The translations under genes and the position numbers were made by a program. A stretch of 64,000 nucleotides of DNA from Oscillospiraceae bacterium (GTDB lineage: Bacteria > Bacillota > Clostridia > Oscillospirales > Ruminococcaceae). The stretch spans positions 496,001-560,000 of the forward strand of contig BQOK01000001.1 in NCBI GenBank assembly GCA_022835495.1, in the 5' to 3' direction. The notes beneath the pieces were generated by a model. The model was not told the DNA's origin. It searched no databases and worked only from the letters and a program-made list of their open reading frames with translations. Positions 28,578 through 37,919 of this stretch are shown piece after piece (the stretch's first letter is position 1; the number at the start of each line of letters is the position of its first letter).

Positions 28578-29872
28578 TGTCGCTCACGGTGTTTTTTGCG
28601 GCGCTGCTGGTCATGATCGCAATCGCCATTCCCATTGGGGTGGTGTTCGGCGGTATTTCGATCCTGCCCGTGCTGGCAAACCCGGCCTTCCCCTTTACGG
28701 TGGACGCGGCGGTGCGCAGCATGCTGAACGGGCTGAACAGCTTTCCGATCCTGGCGATCCCGCTGTTCATGCTGTCTGGCGTGATCATGGCGAAGGGCGG
28801 CATTTCCAAGCGGCTGTTCAACTTTTTTGCCTACTTTATCGGCAACAAGACCGCGGGCTTCCCCTGCGCGGCCATTATCACCTGCCTGTTCTACGGGGCC
28901 ATTTCCGGCTCGGGGCCGGCCACCACCGCGGCGGTGGGGGCGATGGCCATCCCCTTTCTGACAGGGATGGGGTACGACCTGGTGTTCGCCTCGGCCATCG
29001 TGGCGGTGGCCGGCGGGCTGGGGGTCATCATCCCGCCCAGCATCCCCTTTATTGTGTACAGCTCCATGTCCAACACCTCCACCTCGGCGCTGTTCATCGC
29101 GGGCATTCTGCCGGGCGCGCTGATCGCCCTGGGGCTGATGGTGGTGGCGTGGGTCTATTGCAAACGGCACGGGGAGGATAAGGCCCGCCTGCAGGAAAAC
29201 TACGAGACCATCCGCGCGCAGGGCTTTGGCAGGCTGCTGCGCGAGAGCAGCTGGGCGCTGCTGACCCCGGTGATCATTCTGGGCAGCATTTACGGGGGCA
29301 TCGCCTCGCCCACCGAGGCGGCGGGCATCTCAATCTTTTACGCGCTGTTCGTGAGCCTGTTTGTTTATAAGAGCATGACCTGGCGCGACCTTCTGCCCAT
29401 GCTGCGGGAAGGGGTTAAAACCTACGCGGCCATCATCTTTATCATTGCCACCGCGACCACCTTTGGGCGGGTGGTGTCGCTTCTGCAGGTGTCCGGCGCC
29501 ATCAGCGAGGGGGTACTCTCGCTGGTGAGCGGCAGGGTGGGCGTGCTGCTGATCATCAATGTGATCCTGCTGGCGGCGGGCATGCTGATGGACCCGCTGG
29601 TGTCCATTATGATCCTGACGCCGATCCTGCTGCCGCTGGCGCAGACGGTGGGGATCAACCCTATCCACCTGGGCATCCTGATGGTCTGCAACCTGGCCGT
29701 GGGCTTTGTGACCCCGCCCATGGGCATGAACCTGTTTGTGACCAGCAATATGACCGGCGTACCCGCCATGAGCATTGCAAAAAAGGCGGCGCCGTTTATC
29801 GCGGCCTTCCTGGTGTGCCTGCTGCTCATCAACTTTGTACCGCAGATCAGCCTGCTGCTGGTCGGAACATAA
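28577..29872 (+). CDS. dctM: TRAP transporter large permease (DctM type)
   Basis: The 431-residue protein has about twelve helices and DctM signatures: SGSGPATTAAVGAMAIPFL, GLGVIIPPSIPFIVY and GSIYGGIASPTEAAGIS. It is the ion-coupled translocating subunit. Its ATG at 28577 overlaps the small-permease stop, which excludes the longer open frame upstream. The binding-protein gene follows after 19 bp. Confidence 0.95.
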   Translation: MSLTVFFAALLVMIAIAIPIGVVFGGISILPVLANPAFPFTVDAAVRSMLNGLNSFPILAIPLFMLSGVIMAKGGISKRLFNFFAYFIGNKTAGFPCAAIITCLFYGAISGSGPATTAAVGAMAIPFLTGMGYDLVFASAIVAVAGGLGVIIPPSIPFIVYSSMSNTSTSALFIAGILPGALIALGLMVVAWVYCKRHGEDKARLQENYETIRAQGFGRLLRESSWALLTPVIILGSIYGGIASPTEAAGISIFYALFVSLFVYKSMTWRDLLPMLREGVKTYAAIIFIIATATTFGRVVSLLQVSGAISEGVLSLVSGRVGVLLIINVILLAAGMLMDPLVSIMILTPILLPLAQTVGINPIHLGILMVCNLAVGFVTPPMGMNLFVTSNMTGVPAMSIAKKAAPFIAAFLVCLLLINFVPQISLLLVGT

Positions 29873-29891
29873 ATGAAGGAGGGACTTTGAA

Positions 29892-30965
29892 ATGAAAAAA
29901 ACATTCTGGAACAAGCTCCTGGCCGGGGGCCTGGCGGCCTGCCTGCCCGTGCTGCTGGCGGGCTGCGGCGGCACACCGGCGCCCGCCGGCTCTGCGGCGG
30001 GCAGCGCTGCGGGCCAAAGCCAGCCTGCGGCCCCGCAGAGCGGGGCGCAGTACAATTTCAACATCGGCATTTCCACCAGCGAAAACAGCGTGAACTATGT
30101 GCTGGCCTCCACCGCCGCCGAGCTGATGAAGGAAAAGAGCGGCGGCGCGATCCAGGCCACCGTGTATACCGACAGCGCCCTGGGCAAGGACGCCGAGATG
30201 ATCGAGGGAACCAAGGCGGGAAACATTGACTTTGTGGTTTTAGTGACCAGCAGTTTTGTGAATTATGTGCCGGAGGCCGCTGTGTTCGACCTGCCCAACC
30301 TTTTCCCGGACCTGGCGTCGGCCCGCAGGGCGCTGGACTCAAACGAGGTGCTGCAGCCCATGCAGCAGGCCTTTGCCAAAGGGGGGCTGCACCTGTTCGC
30401 TTTCGCGGACGCGGGGTTCCGGGTGATGTCCACAAGCACGCCGGTGCGCACCCTGGCAGACTTCGGCGGCCAGAAAATCCGCGTGATGGACAACAAAAAC
30501 CACATTGCTTACTGGAAGGACCTGGGGGCAAACCCCACCCCCATGGACTTCAGCGAGGTGTACATCGGGCTGCAGCAAAAGACCATCGACGCGCAGGAGA
30601 ACCCCTATGACCTGATTGTGTCGCAAAAATTCTACGAGGTGCAGAAGGCGGTGGTGGAAACGAACCACCTGCTGCACAACCTGGTCATGGTGATGAACGA
30701 GGAAAAGTTCCAGGCGCTGCCGGCGGAGCTGCAGGCGGCGGTGCAGCAGGCGCTGATTGAGGCGCACCAGGCCACCCGCGCCGAGGCGGACAAGCGCATC
30801 GAGGGCTACAAAAAGACCATTACCGACGCGGGCGTGGAGATCGTGCCCATTGAGGACGAGCTGCGCGGCCAAATGCTGGAAAAGGTGAGCGGTGTGTACG
30901 ATTCCATCCGGGAACAGGTGGGGGAGGAGCTGGTGGCAGCCTTTGAAAAAGCGGTGAAGGGCTGA
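29892..30965 (+). CDS. dctP: TRAP transporter substrate-binding lipoprotein (DctP type)
   Basis: The 357-residue protein has a lipoprotein signal (MKKTFWNKLL...LLAGC, modified cysteine C25) and a Ser/Ala/Pro linker. The DctP fold includes EMIEGTKAGNIDFVVL, FGGQKIRVMDNK and QQKTIDAQENPYDLI. The conserved arginine in KIRVM normally binds the substrate carboxylate, so an organic or sugar acid is expected. GGAGGG lies upstream. It completes the Q-M-P set. Confidence 0.93.
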   Translation: MKKTFWNKLLAGGLAACLPVLLAGCGGTPAPAGSAAGSAAGQSQPAAPQSGAQYNFNIGISTSENSVNYVLASTAAELMKEKSGGAIQATVYTDSALGKDAEMIEGTKAGNIDFVVLVTSSFVNYVPEAAVFDLPNLFPDLASARRALDSNEVLQPMQQAFAKGGLHLFAFADAGFRVMSTSTPVRTLADFGGQKIRVMDNKNHIAYWKDLGANPTPMDFSEVYIGLQQKTIDAQENPYDLIVSQKFYEVQKAVVETNHLLHNLVMVMNEEKFQALPAELQAAVQQALIEAHQATRAEADKRIEGYKKTITDAGVEIVPIEDELRGQMLEKVSGVYDSIREQVGEELVAAFEKAVKG

Positions 30966-30978
30966 CCGGAAAAACAGG

Positions 30979-31013
30979 AAAAGGGGGGCGGAGCCGTTGC
31001 TCCGCCCCCCTTT
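30979..31013. terminator. Bidirectional terminator between dctP and citrate synthase
   Basis: AAGGGGGGCGGAGC and its complement surround CGTT, with a short T run on the plus side; the two genes are convergent. Confidence 0.8.
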
Positions 31014-31031
31014 GGGTGACGTTTGAGGTGT

Positions 31032-32402
31032 TTAATCGCGCTGGCTCATGGGCAGGTAATCCCGGTGGGGCATGACCGCCTTGTAGGCCGGGCGGATGAT
31101 TTTGCCCATGTTGATGAGCTCTTCCATGCGGTGGGCGCTCCAGCCGGCCACCCGGGCAATGGCGAACAGGGGGGTGAACAGCTCGGTGGGCAGATCCAGC
31201 ATTTTGTACACAAAGCCGCTGTAGAAGTCCACATTGGCGGAAACGCCCTTGTAGATCTTGCGCTTTGCGCCGATGACCTCGGGCGCCAGGCGCTCCACCG
31301 CAGAATACAGGGCGTATTCCTCGTGCAGGCCCTTTTCCTGGGAAAGGCGGTCCACAAAGCTCTTGAGAATGGTGGCCCGGGGGTCGCTGATGGAATACAC
31401 CGCGTGGCCCATGCCGTAGATCAGGCCGCTGTGGTCGAAGTGCTCGCCGTTCAAAAGGCCCTGCAGGTAGGCACGCACCTCGTCTTCGTCGTGCCAGTCC
31501 TTGATGTTGGCCTTCATGTCCTCGAACATTTCCACCACCTTGATGTTCGCGCCGCCGTGGCGGGGGCCTTTCAGGCTGGCCAGGGCGGCCGCCATGCAGC
31601 TGTAAGTATCGGTGCCGGAGCTGGTGACCACATGGGTGGTGAAGGTGGAGTTGTTGCCGCCGCCGTGCTCGGCATGAAGCACCAGGCACAGGTCCAGAAT
31701 GTGGGCTTCCAGCGGGGTGTAAGAACCGTCCGGCCGCAGCAGGGTGAGGATGTTTTCGGCGGTGGAGAGGTCCGGCCGGGGGGCGTGGATGTACAGGCTG
31801 CTGCCGTTTTTGTAGTAGTTGTAGGCCTGGTAGCCGTACACCGAGATCAGGGGGAAGATGGCGATCAGGTCGACGCACTGGCGCACCACGTTGGCCAGGG
31901 AGATATCGTCGGGCCGGTCGTCGTAGCTGGCCATGGTGAGCACACACCGGGCCAGGGTATTCATCATGTCTTTGCTGGGGGCCTTCAAAATGACGTCCCG
32001 CACAAAGTTGGTGGGCAGGCTGCGGTAAAACGCCAGCTGCTCGTTGAATTCCTGCAGCTGCCGGTTCGTGGGCAGCTGGCCGAACATCAGAAGATATGCG
32101 GTCTCTTCAAAGCCAAAGCGTTTGTCCCGCGCAATATCGCGGGTGAGATCCTCGATGCGGTAGCCGCGGTAGTACAATTCGCCTTCGCAGGGCTGCTTTT
32201 CGCCGTTTACCGTTTTGCTGCTCACGATCTCGCTGATCTCGGTGAGACCGGCCAGCACGCCGGTGCCGTTCAGATCGCGCAGGCCGCGCTTTACATCGTA
32301 GCGCACGTAGTCGTTCTTGTCGATCTGGCTGTTGGCCAGGCAGGCAGCCGCCATTGCTTCCAGCTCGGGGGTGATGCGGGAGTATCCGGAAATTTCCGCC
32401 AT
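31032..32402 (-). CDS. Citrate synthase
   Basis: This 456-residue enzyme condenses acetyl-CoA and oxaloacetate. Family motifs are visible: GELYYRGYRIEDL near residue 75, the histidine-containing LVLHAEHGGGNNSTFT, GMGHAVYSISDPRA, and an aspartate-bearing NVDFYSGFVYKML near the end. Length suits the anaerobe-type enzymes. It is monocistronic; no aconitase or isocitrate dehydrogenase is nearby. A 2-methylcitrate synthase cannot be fully excluded, but nothing in the context points to propionate metabolism. Confidence 0.92.
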   Translation of the reverse strand: MAEISGYSRITPELEAMAAACLANSQIDKNDYVRYDVKRGLRDLNGTGVLAGLTEISEIVSSKTVNGEKQPCEGELYYRGYRIEDLTRDIARDKRFGFEETAYLLMFGQLPTNRQLQEFNEQLAFYRSLPTNFVRDVILKAPSKDMMNTLARCVLTMASYDDRPDDISLANVVRQCVDLIAIFPLISVYGYQAYNYYKNGSSLYIHAPRPDLSTAENILTLLRPDGSYTPLEAHILDLCLVLHAEHGGGNNSTFTTHVVTSSGTDTYSCMAAALASLKGPRHGGANIKVVEMFEDMKANIKDWHDEDEVRAYLQGLLNGEHFDHSGLIYGMGHAVYSISDPRATILKSFVDRLSQEKGLHEEYALYSAVERLAPEVIGAKRKIYKGVSANVDFYSGFVYKMLDLPTELFTPLFAIARVAGWSAHRMEELINMGKIIRPAYKAVMPHRDYLPMSQRD

Positions 32403-32568
32403 AAGATTGCCTCCTCTTCCTGGCCCGGCGGCGGGGCCGCCGGGCGTTCTAGACTGTTAAAAATATTTATGTATGTTAAACATTATAGCACAAAACCCGG
32501 TGAAAAATATGACGAATTTTTTAATTTGTGGGCCCGCGCGGCGAAAAGGAAAAAAAACGAAAAAGGGC

Positions 32569-32597
32569 TTGCAATTTTTTCGCCGGTTTGCTATAAT
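32569..32597 (+). promoter_or_regulatory. Promoter of tRNA-Tyr
   Basis: TTGCAA (32569-32574) and TATAAT (32592-32597) are 17 bp apart and end 34 bp before the tRNA. Confidence 0.8.
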
Positions 32598-32631
32598 ACA
32601 CTAGCACTCACTGAACGAGCGCGGAACATGT

Positions 32632-32717
32632 GGGAGTGTTCCCGAGTGGCCAATGGGGGCAGACTGTAAATCTGTTGCATTTTTGCTTCGGTGGTTCGAA
32701 TCCACCCGCTCCCACCA
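32632..32717 (+). tRNA. tRNA-Tyr (anticodon GTA)
   Basis: The acceptor arm GGGAGTG pairs with CGCTCCC, the anticodon GTA is at 32666-32668, and there is a long class II variable arm. The T arm is GGTGG-TTCGAAT-CCACC, and CCA is encoded at 32715-32717. Class II variable arm plus GTA identifies tyrosine. Confidence 0.95.
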
Positions 32718-32721
32718 CGTT

Positions 32722-32757
32722 GAGTCCAAATGCAGTTTGCATTTGGACTCTTTTTTA
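32722..32757 (+). terminator. Terminator after tRNA-Tyr
   Basis: GAGTCCAAATGCA and its complement around a short loop are followed by TTTTTTAT. Confidence 0.85.
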
Positions 32758-32865
32758 TCAAGGAAATGCGCTCGCGTTGAAGGCGAGTCTGACCATCCAC
32801 TTGCTCCAAATCAAAAGCCGATTTAGATACAACAAACATCATGTAAGTCAGCGAAAGGAGCATCT

Positions 32866-34167
32866 ATGAAGATATTTATTGAATATGATGATACCGAGCC
32901 GTGCCCATGCGGAAGTCAAAAAACATACGACACATGCTGCAAGTTAAAGTCGATTAGATGGGGCTACGATGAAAGTGGCGCATTAGTCAAACAGCTTCCC
33001 ATGTCTTATGAAGCTGAAGAGGAACTGAAAGCAGCAGAACAGATGTTTGGACAGTATTACGGAAGAAAACCTGGTAAAAATGATTTTGTTTTTTCGTTTA
33101 CTCCAATCTATCAGGATGAATTGCTTTTTAAAGCTATGAAAGCAATGAAATTGTCCGGTATACCACCTGAAGACATTTACGCTTATTATAAAACAGATGG
33201 TTTAATTCCGTGCGGCCTCAACAATGAGTTTATATCCGAGAAAGACAAAAAAGAATATCTAGACTATCGTGACGAATATTGTAATGTTATCAATGAACCA
33301 CTTACTAATACAATTAACACCATACAACTTACAGCATATGGCAATGAACTTTTAAGTTCTACTTTTGATAATGTGCAGGAGAAGTTGATAGGTTCTTTAA
33401 ATGATTTTATTCATCGTCATAGCAGTGAACCCAATGGGATTTATAATTATGAAATGAAAAGTGAGACAGACTACCTTTTATTTTCTGCTATAAAGACCAT
33501 AAAAACTATGAGGGGCATCGCGTTACTTATCGAAGAGCAAATCCCAGAATGTATACACTCTTTAGGTAGAAGCCTTTTTGAAAATTATATGTACCTGAAT
33601 AAAATAAACTGCGACTCAAGATTTTTTAAGATGAAATTGCTTCCTAAGGTTGATAAGGAGCATTTTCAGTTTGTAATTAAAAAAGATAAAACTATAGACC
33701 GTAATAAGGTTTTCCATATTGAGACAGGCGTCATATATAATATTTCTGTAATCATAGCTGACTTAAAAAAATCATTTTCAAATTTAGAAGATATTGTTTT
33801 GTATGATTTGTATTACAGTAATGCCTGCCAATATATTCATGTTGATGTACAGAGCGCGACAAATTATTTTTTTACCTATGACCCATATGACGAATTGAAC
33901 CCCTCCCTCCAAGCGGCAATTATTACAGCATCCATTGCGGTCTTGCTGTATAACGCACTTATTCATAATCGACTTGTCGGTTCTCAGTTTTATCAAGATG
34001 GTTCCTATCTCATTAGGCAATTGACAAAAGATCTCCTTGCGGCAATAGAAATATTAAACTGCGATACCGAACATACGCAACCGATTTTTCCTACATTACT
34101 TAAAAGATTACAAACTTTATACGGTGAACTGTCTGACTGTTCTTTTGGAGAGGAAATGGGCATCTAA
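32866..34167 (+). CDS. AT-rich SEC-C zinc-motif protein of unknown function
   Basis: The 433-residue protein begins with a SEC-C zinc motif (EPCPCGSQKTYDTCC), similar to the SecA tail. The rest is unlike SecA. A middle-to-late helical part (TIKTMRGIALLIEEQIPECIHSLGRSLFENYMYL) resembles DUF5677-type proteins, by eye only. The gene is far more AT-rich than its neighbours, uses AT-ending codons and sits directly behind a tRNA gene, so recent transfer is likely. ATG 32866 has AAAGGAG 5 bp upstream. SEC-C/DUF5677 proteins are often found in accessory or defence regions, but no function is claimed. Confidence 0.75.
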   Translation: MKIFIEYDDTEPCPCGSQKTYDTCCKLKSIRWGYDESGALVKQLPMSYEAEEELKAAEQMFGQYYGRKPGKNDFVFSFTPIYQDELLFKAMKAMKLSGIPPEDIYAYYKTDGLIPCGLNNEFISEKDKKEYLDYRDEYCNVINEPLTNTINTIQLTAYGNELLSSTFDNVQEKLIGSLNDFIHRHSSEPNGIYNYEMKSETDYLLFSAIKTIKTMRGIALLIEEQIPECIHSLGRSLFENYMYLNKINCDSRFFKMKLLPKVDKEHFQFVIKKDKTIDRNKVFHIETGVIYNISVIIADLKKSFSNLEDIVLYDLYYSNACQYIHVDVQSATNYFFTYDPYDELNPSLQAAIITASIAVLLYNALIHNRLVGSQFYQDGSYLIRQLTKDLLAAIEILNCDTEHTQPIFPTLLKRLQTLYGELSDCSFGEEMGI

Positions 34168-34185
34168 AGTGTCCACCCCTTCCAG

Positions 34186-34228
34186 AAAACGCCCTGAACC
34201 TGTAAGGTTCCAGGGCGCTTTTATTTTA
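34186..34228 (+). terminator. Terminator after the SEC-C gene
   Basis: CGCCCTGAACCT and AGGTTCCAGGGCG pair around GTA and are followed by CTTTTATTTTA. Confidence 0.85.
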
Positions 34229-34350
34229 TGCTGACCGGATTTTTGAAAAGGGGTACCCATAATACCGGTGAAGCGATAGAAGGCTTTTTGTGCTCATAAA
34301 GAAATATGGGCCGAGCGAAGGAAACGCCGAAAATTCGTAGAAGTGCCCAA

Positions 34351-34379
34351 TTGTTTCCCATGGTCTGGCGGGGTATAAT
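34351..34379 (+). promoter_or_regulatory. Promoter of the small coiled-coil gene
   Basis: TTGTTT (34351-34356) and TATAAT (34374-34379) are 17 bp apart, 24 bp before the start codon. Confidence 0.75.
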
Positions 34380-34403
34380 AGCAACACATGGAAGGTGGAG
34401 CCA

Positions 34404-34769
34404 ATGAGGAGAGAAGATTTGCGGCAGATCGCGGAATTATTGAAACCCATCCATGAAGAGCTCGCGGATCTGAAGGACGGGCAGAAGCAATTGGAAGCTG
34501 GGCAGGAACAATTGAAAGCCGGGCAGAAGCAATTGGAAGCAGATGTTTCTCAGCTTAAAACCGACGCGCGTCACACCCGCATTTTGATCGAAAACCAGGA
34601 ACACAATATTCGGCTTATTGCAGAGCAGTACGGCGACATTGCCGAAAAGCTGGACAAGGCCAACGACCGCGCCGCCCAACTGGATGATATGCGTGAGCGG
34701 CTGCGCACGCTGGAGACTGTGGTGATGAACCACACGGCAGCGCTTAAAGAATTGCGCAAGGCCGAGTAA
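34404..34769 (+). CDS. Small heptad-repeat coiled-coil protein
   Basis: The 121-residue protein is charged and helical throughout. Residues 26-46 are three near-identical seven-residue repeats (GQKQLEA, GQEQLKA, GQKQLEA), i.e. perfect heptads, followed by further coiled-coil sequence to the end. There is no signal peptide or membrane helix. ATG 34404 has GGTGGAG upstream and a strong promoter is present. Similar small proteins are common in clostridial genomes without assigned function. A weak GC hairpin at 34794-34829 may be its terminator. Confidence 0.7.
   Translation: MRREDLRQIAELLKPIHEELADLKDGQKQLEAGQEQLKAGQKQLEADVSQLKTDARHTRILIENQEHNIRLIAEQYGDIAEKLDKANDRAAQLDDMRERLRTLETVVMNHTAALKELRKAE
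34479..34541 (+). repeat. Three tandem 21-bp repeats
   Basis: Units 34479-34499, 34500-34520 and 34521-34541 differ at only a few bases and encode the heptads of the coiled-coil protein. Repeat number could vary between strains. Confidence 0.85.
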
Positions 34770-34924
34770 ACGCACGATAACCCATACAATAAACCACCCG
34801 CTGCCGGCTGCAAAGCTGGGGCGGGTGTTCTTGTTGGTGTGGGCCTGCCTGCCGCAAAAAGCGCATCCAGGCATAAGGCTTGGGGGCGCTTTCTGCTTTT
34901 GCAGGCGGAAAAGGAAGAAGGATA

Positions 34925-34952
34925 TTGTTTTAACATTCTAAAATGGTATAAT
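34925..34952 (+). promoter_or_regulatory. Promoter of the GGDEF/EAL gene
   Basis: TTGTTT (34925-34930) and TATAAT (34947-34952) are 16 bp apart, about 80 bp before the ATG. Confidence 0.65.
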
Positions 34953-35033
34953 CAAGGCAGAGCCTTTGTGCCAGGAAAAGCCCTGGCGAGATTTCCGGCG
35001 CGGCAAAGAAACAGATACGGAGGAACAGCGCAA

Positions 35034-37730
35034 ATGCAAAAACGAGTGATCCCGGTGCTCTTGGCGGCGGCGCTGCTCATTCTGGGCTTTATTTCGGTGG
35101 TTTCCATCCACGATCTGCAGGGCGGCGCCCGGGTGATCAATTACGCGGGCGTGGTGCGCGGGGCGACCCAGCGCCTTGTAAAGCAGGAACTGAACGGAGA
35201 GGCCGACGACGCGCTTGCGGCAAAGCTGGACGGAATATTGGAGGAGCTGGCCACCGGCAGGGGAGAAAACGGTCTCATCCGGTTGGAGGACGCCGAATTT
35301 CAAGAATTGATCGGGCAGATGAAGGACCAGTGGGCCGCCATCAAGGCCGAGATCCCCGCGGTGCGCGGAGGAGCGGATGGGACCGGGCTGTACCGCCTGA
35401 GCGAAGAATATTTCGTGCTGGCGGATCAGGCGGTCTGCGCCGCGGAAAATTATTCGGCGGCCCAGGTGCGGCGGGCCGAGCAGGGGCTTGTGATCCTGAG
35501 CGGGGTGTTTTTGCTGCTGGCAGCCCTGCTGGCCTGGTATGGGGCGGTGCAGGCGCGGGGGCAGCGGGCCCTGGCCGAGGCCGAGGAGGCAAACCGCCGC
35601 AGGCGGGAGCATTTGATGCAGCTGTCGGCTGACCTGCGCGCGCCGATGGACGAGATCTCGGAGGTCATGTACGTGGTGGATCCCGAGAGCTACGAGCTGC
35701 TGTTTATCAATGAAAAGGGCCGGAAAGCCTTTGGAATTACCGACCTGGAGGGGAAAAAGTGCTACCAGCTTTTGCAGGGAAAAGACGCACCCTGCGAATT
35801 TTGCACCACCCCGCTTTTGGTCCCCGGCGAAAATTATACCTGGGAATACACCAATCCCCTGACCAAACGGCACTATCTGCTCAAGGACCGGCTTCTGCAG
35901 TGGGAAGGGAAGCCCGCCCGCATGGAGATCGCGTTCGACATTACCGAGGCAGAGGCGGAAAAGCAGAGGCTCAAGGAAACCCTGGACGCCCAGCAGATGA
36001 TCATGGAATGTGTGCGCACCCTATACCGGGAGCACGATCTGGGGCAGTCGGTTCCCGCGGTTCTGGAGCGCCTGGGCCGCTTCCTTTCGGCGGGGCGGGC
36101 CTATTTGGGGCTGGTGCGGGAAGAACTGGTTTACAACGATTTTGAGTGGTGCGCCGAACAAATGGAGCCGCAAAAGGATGCGCTGCAGGGGGTGCCCCTG
36201 CAGCTGATCGGCCGCTGGCTGCCCATTTTTGCCCGGCAGGAATGCGTGATTCTGGAAGATATAGAACCCTTGAAGGAGCTGTGCCCCGGGGAGTACGAGC
36301 TGCTGCACGCACAGGACATCCACAGCCTGGTGGCCGCGTCGCTGGAACAGGATGGAAAGCTGCGGGGCCTTTTGGGGGTGGATAACCCGCCGCCGGAGCG
36401 GATCCGGCTGATCGCCTCGCTGCTGCAGACGCTGTGCTATTTTGTGATGCTTGCCTACCGCCGCACGGAAAACGAGCAGCAGCTCTCGCAGCTGAGCTAC
36501 CACGACACCCTGACCTCTTTTTACAATCGCAACCGCTATACCGAGGACTGCGCCGCGTTTTCAAAAAAAGCGGGGCCCATCGGCGCGGTGTATCTGGATG
36601 TGAACGGCCTGAAGGACACCAACGACCAGTACGGCCATGCCGCGGGCGACGAGCTGCTGGTCCAATGCGCCCGCCAGATGAAAGAGGCGTTTCAGGAGGC
36701 GGAATATTACCGGATCGGCGGCGACGAGTTTGTGATTTTGTGCCCGGGGATCGAAAGGGCTGTTTTTGGGCAGCGGCTCGCGGCCCTGCGGCGCAATTTT
36801 GAGCGGGGCCCAGGCTGCAAGGCGGCGATCGGAGCCCAGTGGGATCAACAGTGCAGCGATCTGAAAAAGATCACCGACAGCGCGGACGCAAAAATGTACG
36901 AGGACAAAAAAGAGTTCTACCGGCAGAACCCCAATTCCCACCGCTACCGGCATCACAGCGACGAGATGCTGCCCCTGGCAGACCCCGAGGTGCTGCAGGA
37001 GGAGCTGCGGCGGGAGCGGTTCGTGGTGTATCTGCAGCCCAAGGTTTCGGTTTCGGACGGCTCTGCGGTGGGGGCCGAGGCGCTGATCCGTTACCGGCCC
37101 CAGTCGGGTTCGCTGGTGCTGCCGGGCAATTTTCTGCCGCTGCTGGAAGAGAGCCAGACGGTCAGCCAGATCGATTTTTATGTGTTCGAGTATGCCTGCT
37201 CGCGGATCAAGGAATGGGCGCGGCAGGGAAAGCAAACCCTTCCGGTGTCGGTGAATTTTTCCCGCAGTTCGCTTGCGCAGCCTGATTTTGCCGCCCGGCT
37301 CACCGGGCTGTGCCAAAAGTACGGCGTGGACAAAAAATACCTGCAGATCGAGTTGACCGAGACCATGCGCGAGGCGGATGGGGTGGATATGAAAGCGCTG
37401 ATCCGCGAGGTGCGGCAGGCGGGGTTTGCTATTTCCATTGACGACTTCGGCACGGAATATGCGAACCTGGCAATGCTTTCGGCAGTGGAGTTTGACGTGC
37501 TGAAGCTGGATAAAAGCCTGGTGGACGACGTGGCCACGAACCCCAAAGCGCGCACGGTGGTGGAGACCATTGTGGACATCTGCAAAAAAATGAAGATCGA
37601 GGTGGTGGCCGAGGGCATTGAAACCGAGGAGCAGCTCGCCGTGCTGCGCGCCTGCGGGGTGGAGCTGGTGCAGGGCTTTTTGTTCAGCCGGCCCATCCCC
37701 ATTGAGGAGTACGAAGCAAAATACCTGTGA
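35034..37730 (+). CDS. Membrane sensor PAS-GAF-GGDEF-EAL protein (c-di-GMP turnover)
   Basis: The 898-residue protein can make and break the second messenger c-di-GMP. A first helix (about 5-25), an extracytoplasmic sensor part and a second helix (about 150-172) are followed by several domains. A PAS domain (about 206-300) carries a CxxC-type CEFC. A GAF-like domain (about 325-475) follows. The GGDEF domain has an intact GGDEF at 562-566 and the EAL domain an intact EAL at 682-684, with ELTETM and DDFGTEYANL. Both catalytic signatures are complete. ATG 35034 has GGAGG about 10 bp upstream. It is monocistronic. The signal is unknown. Confidence 0.93.
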   Translation: MQKRVIPVLLAAALLILGFISVVSIHDLQGGARVINYAGVVRGATQRLVKQELNGEADDALAAKLDGILEELATGRGENGLIRLEDAEFQELIGQMKDQWAAIKAEIPAVRGGADGTGLYRLSEEYFVLADQAVCAAENYSAAQVRRAEQGLVILSGVFLLLAALLAWYGAVQARGQRALAEAEEANRRRREHLMQLSADLRAPMDEISEVMYVVDPESYELLFINEKGRKAFGITDLEGKKCYQLLQGKDAPCEFCTTPLLVPGENYTWEYTNPLTKRHYLLKDRLLQWEGKPARMEIAFDITEAEAEKQRLKETLDAQQMIMECVRTLYREHDLGQSVPAVLERLGRFLSAGRAYLGLVREELVYNDFEWCAEQMEPQKDALQGVPLQLIGRWLPIFARQECVILEDIEPLKELCPGEYELLHAQDIHSLVAASLEQDGKLRGLLGVDNPPPERIRLIASLLQTLCYFVMLAYRRTENEQQLSQLSYHDTLTSFYNRNRYTEDCAAFSKKAGPIGAVYLDVNGLKDTNDQYGHAAGDELLVQCARQMKEAFQEAEYYRIGGDEFVILCPGIERAVFGQRLAALRRNFERGPGCKAAIGAQWDQQCSDLKKITDSADAKMYEDKKEFYRQNPNSHRYRHHSDEMLPLADPEVLQEELRRERFVVYLQPKVSVSDGSAVGAEALIRYRPQSGSLVLPGNFLPLLEESQTVSQIDFYVFEYACSRIKEWARQGKQTLPVSVNFSRSSLAQPDFAARLTGLCQKYGVDKKYLQIELTETMREADGVDMKALIREVRQAGFAISIDDFGTEYANLAMLSAVEFDVLKLDKSLVDDVATNPKARTVVETIVDICKKMKIEVVAEGIETEEQLAVLRACGVELVQGFLFSRPIPIEEYEAKYL

Positions 37731-37746
37731 GAAGGAACATGAGGTA

Positions 37747-37785
37747 AAAGGCGCGCCTGGGAATGAGGGCGCGCCTTTTGCCTTG
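37747..37785 (+). terminator. Terminator after the GGDEF/EAL gene
   Basis: AAAAGGCGCGCC and GGCGCGCCTTTT pair around a 10-nt loop and run into TTTTGCCTT. Confidence 0.8.
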
Positions 37786-37919
37786 CAGGGCGCCGGGGAA
37801 GAGGGCCTTTTGCAACGGCGCTGGCGGAGCCTGCAGAGATGGGGATTTTTAAATCCTGTATATTCGGCGCTTTTTTTGCAACACTAGGGGCAAATTACGC
37901 AAAAAGGAGTGCCAACCCT

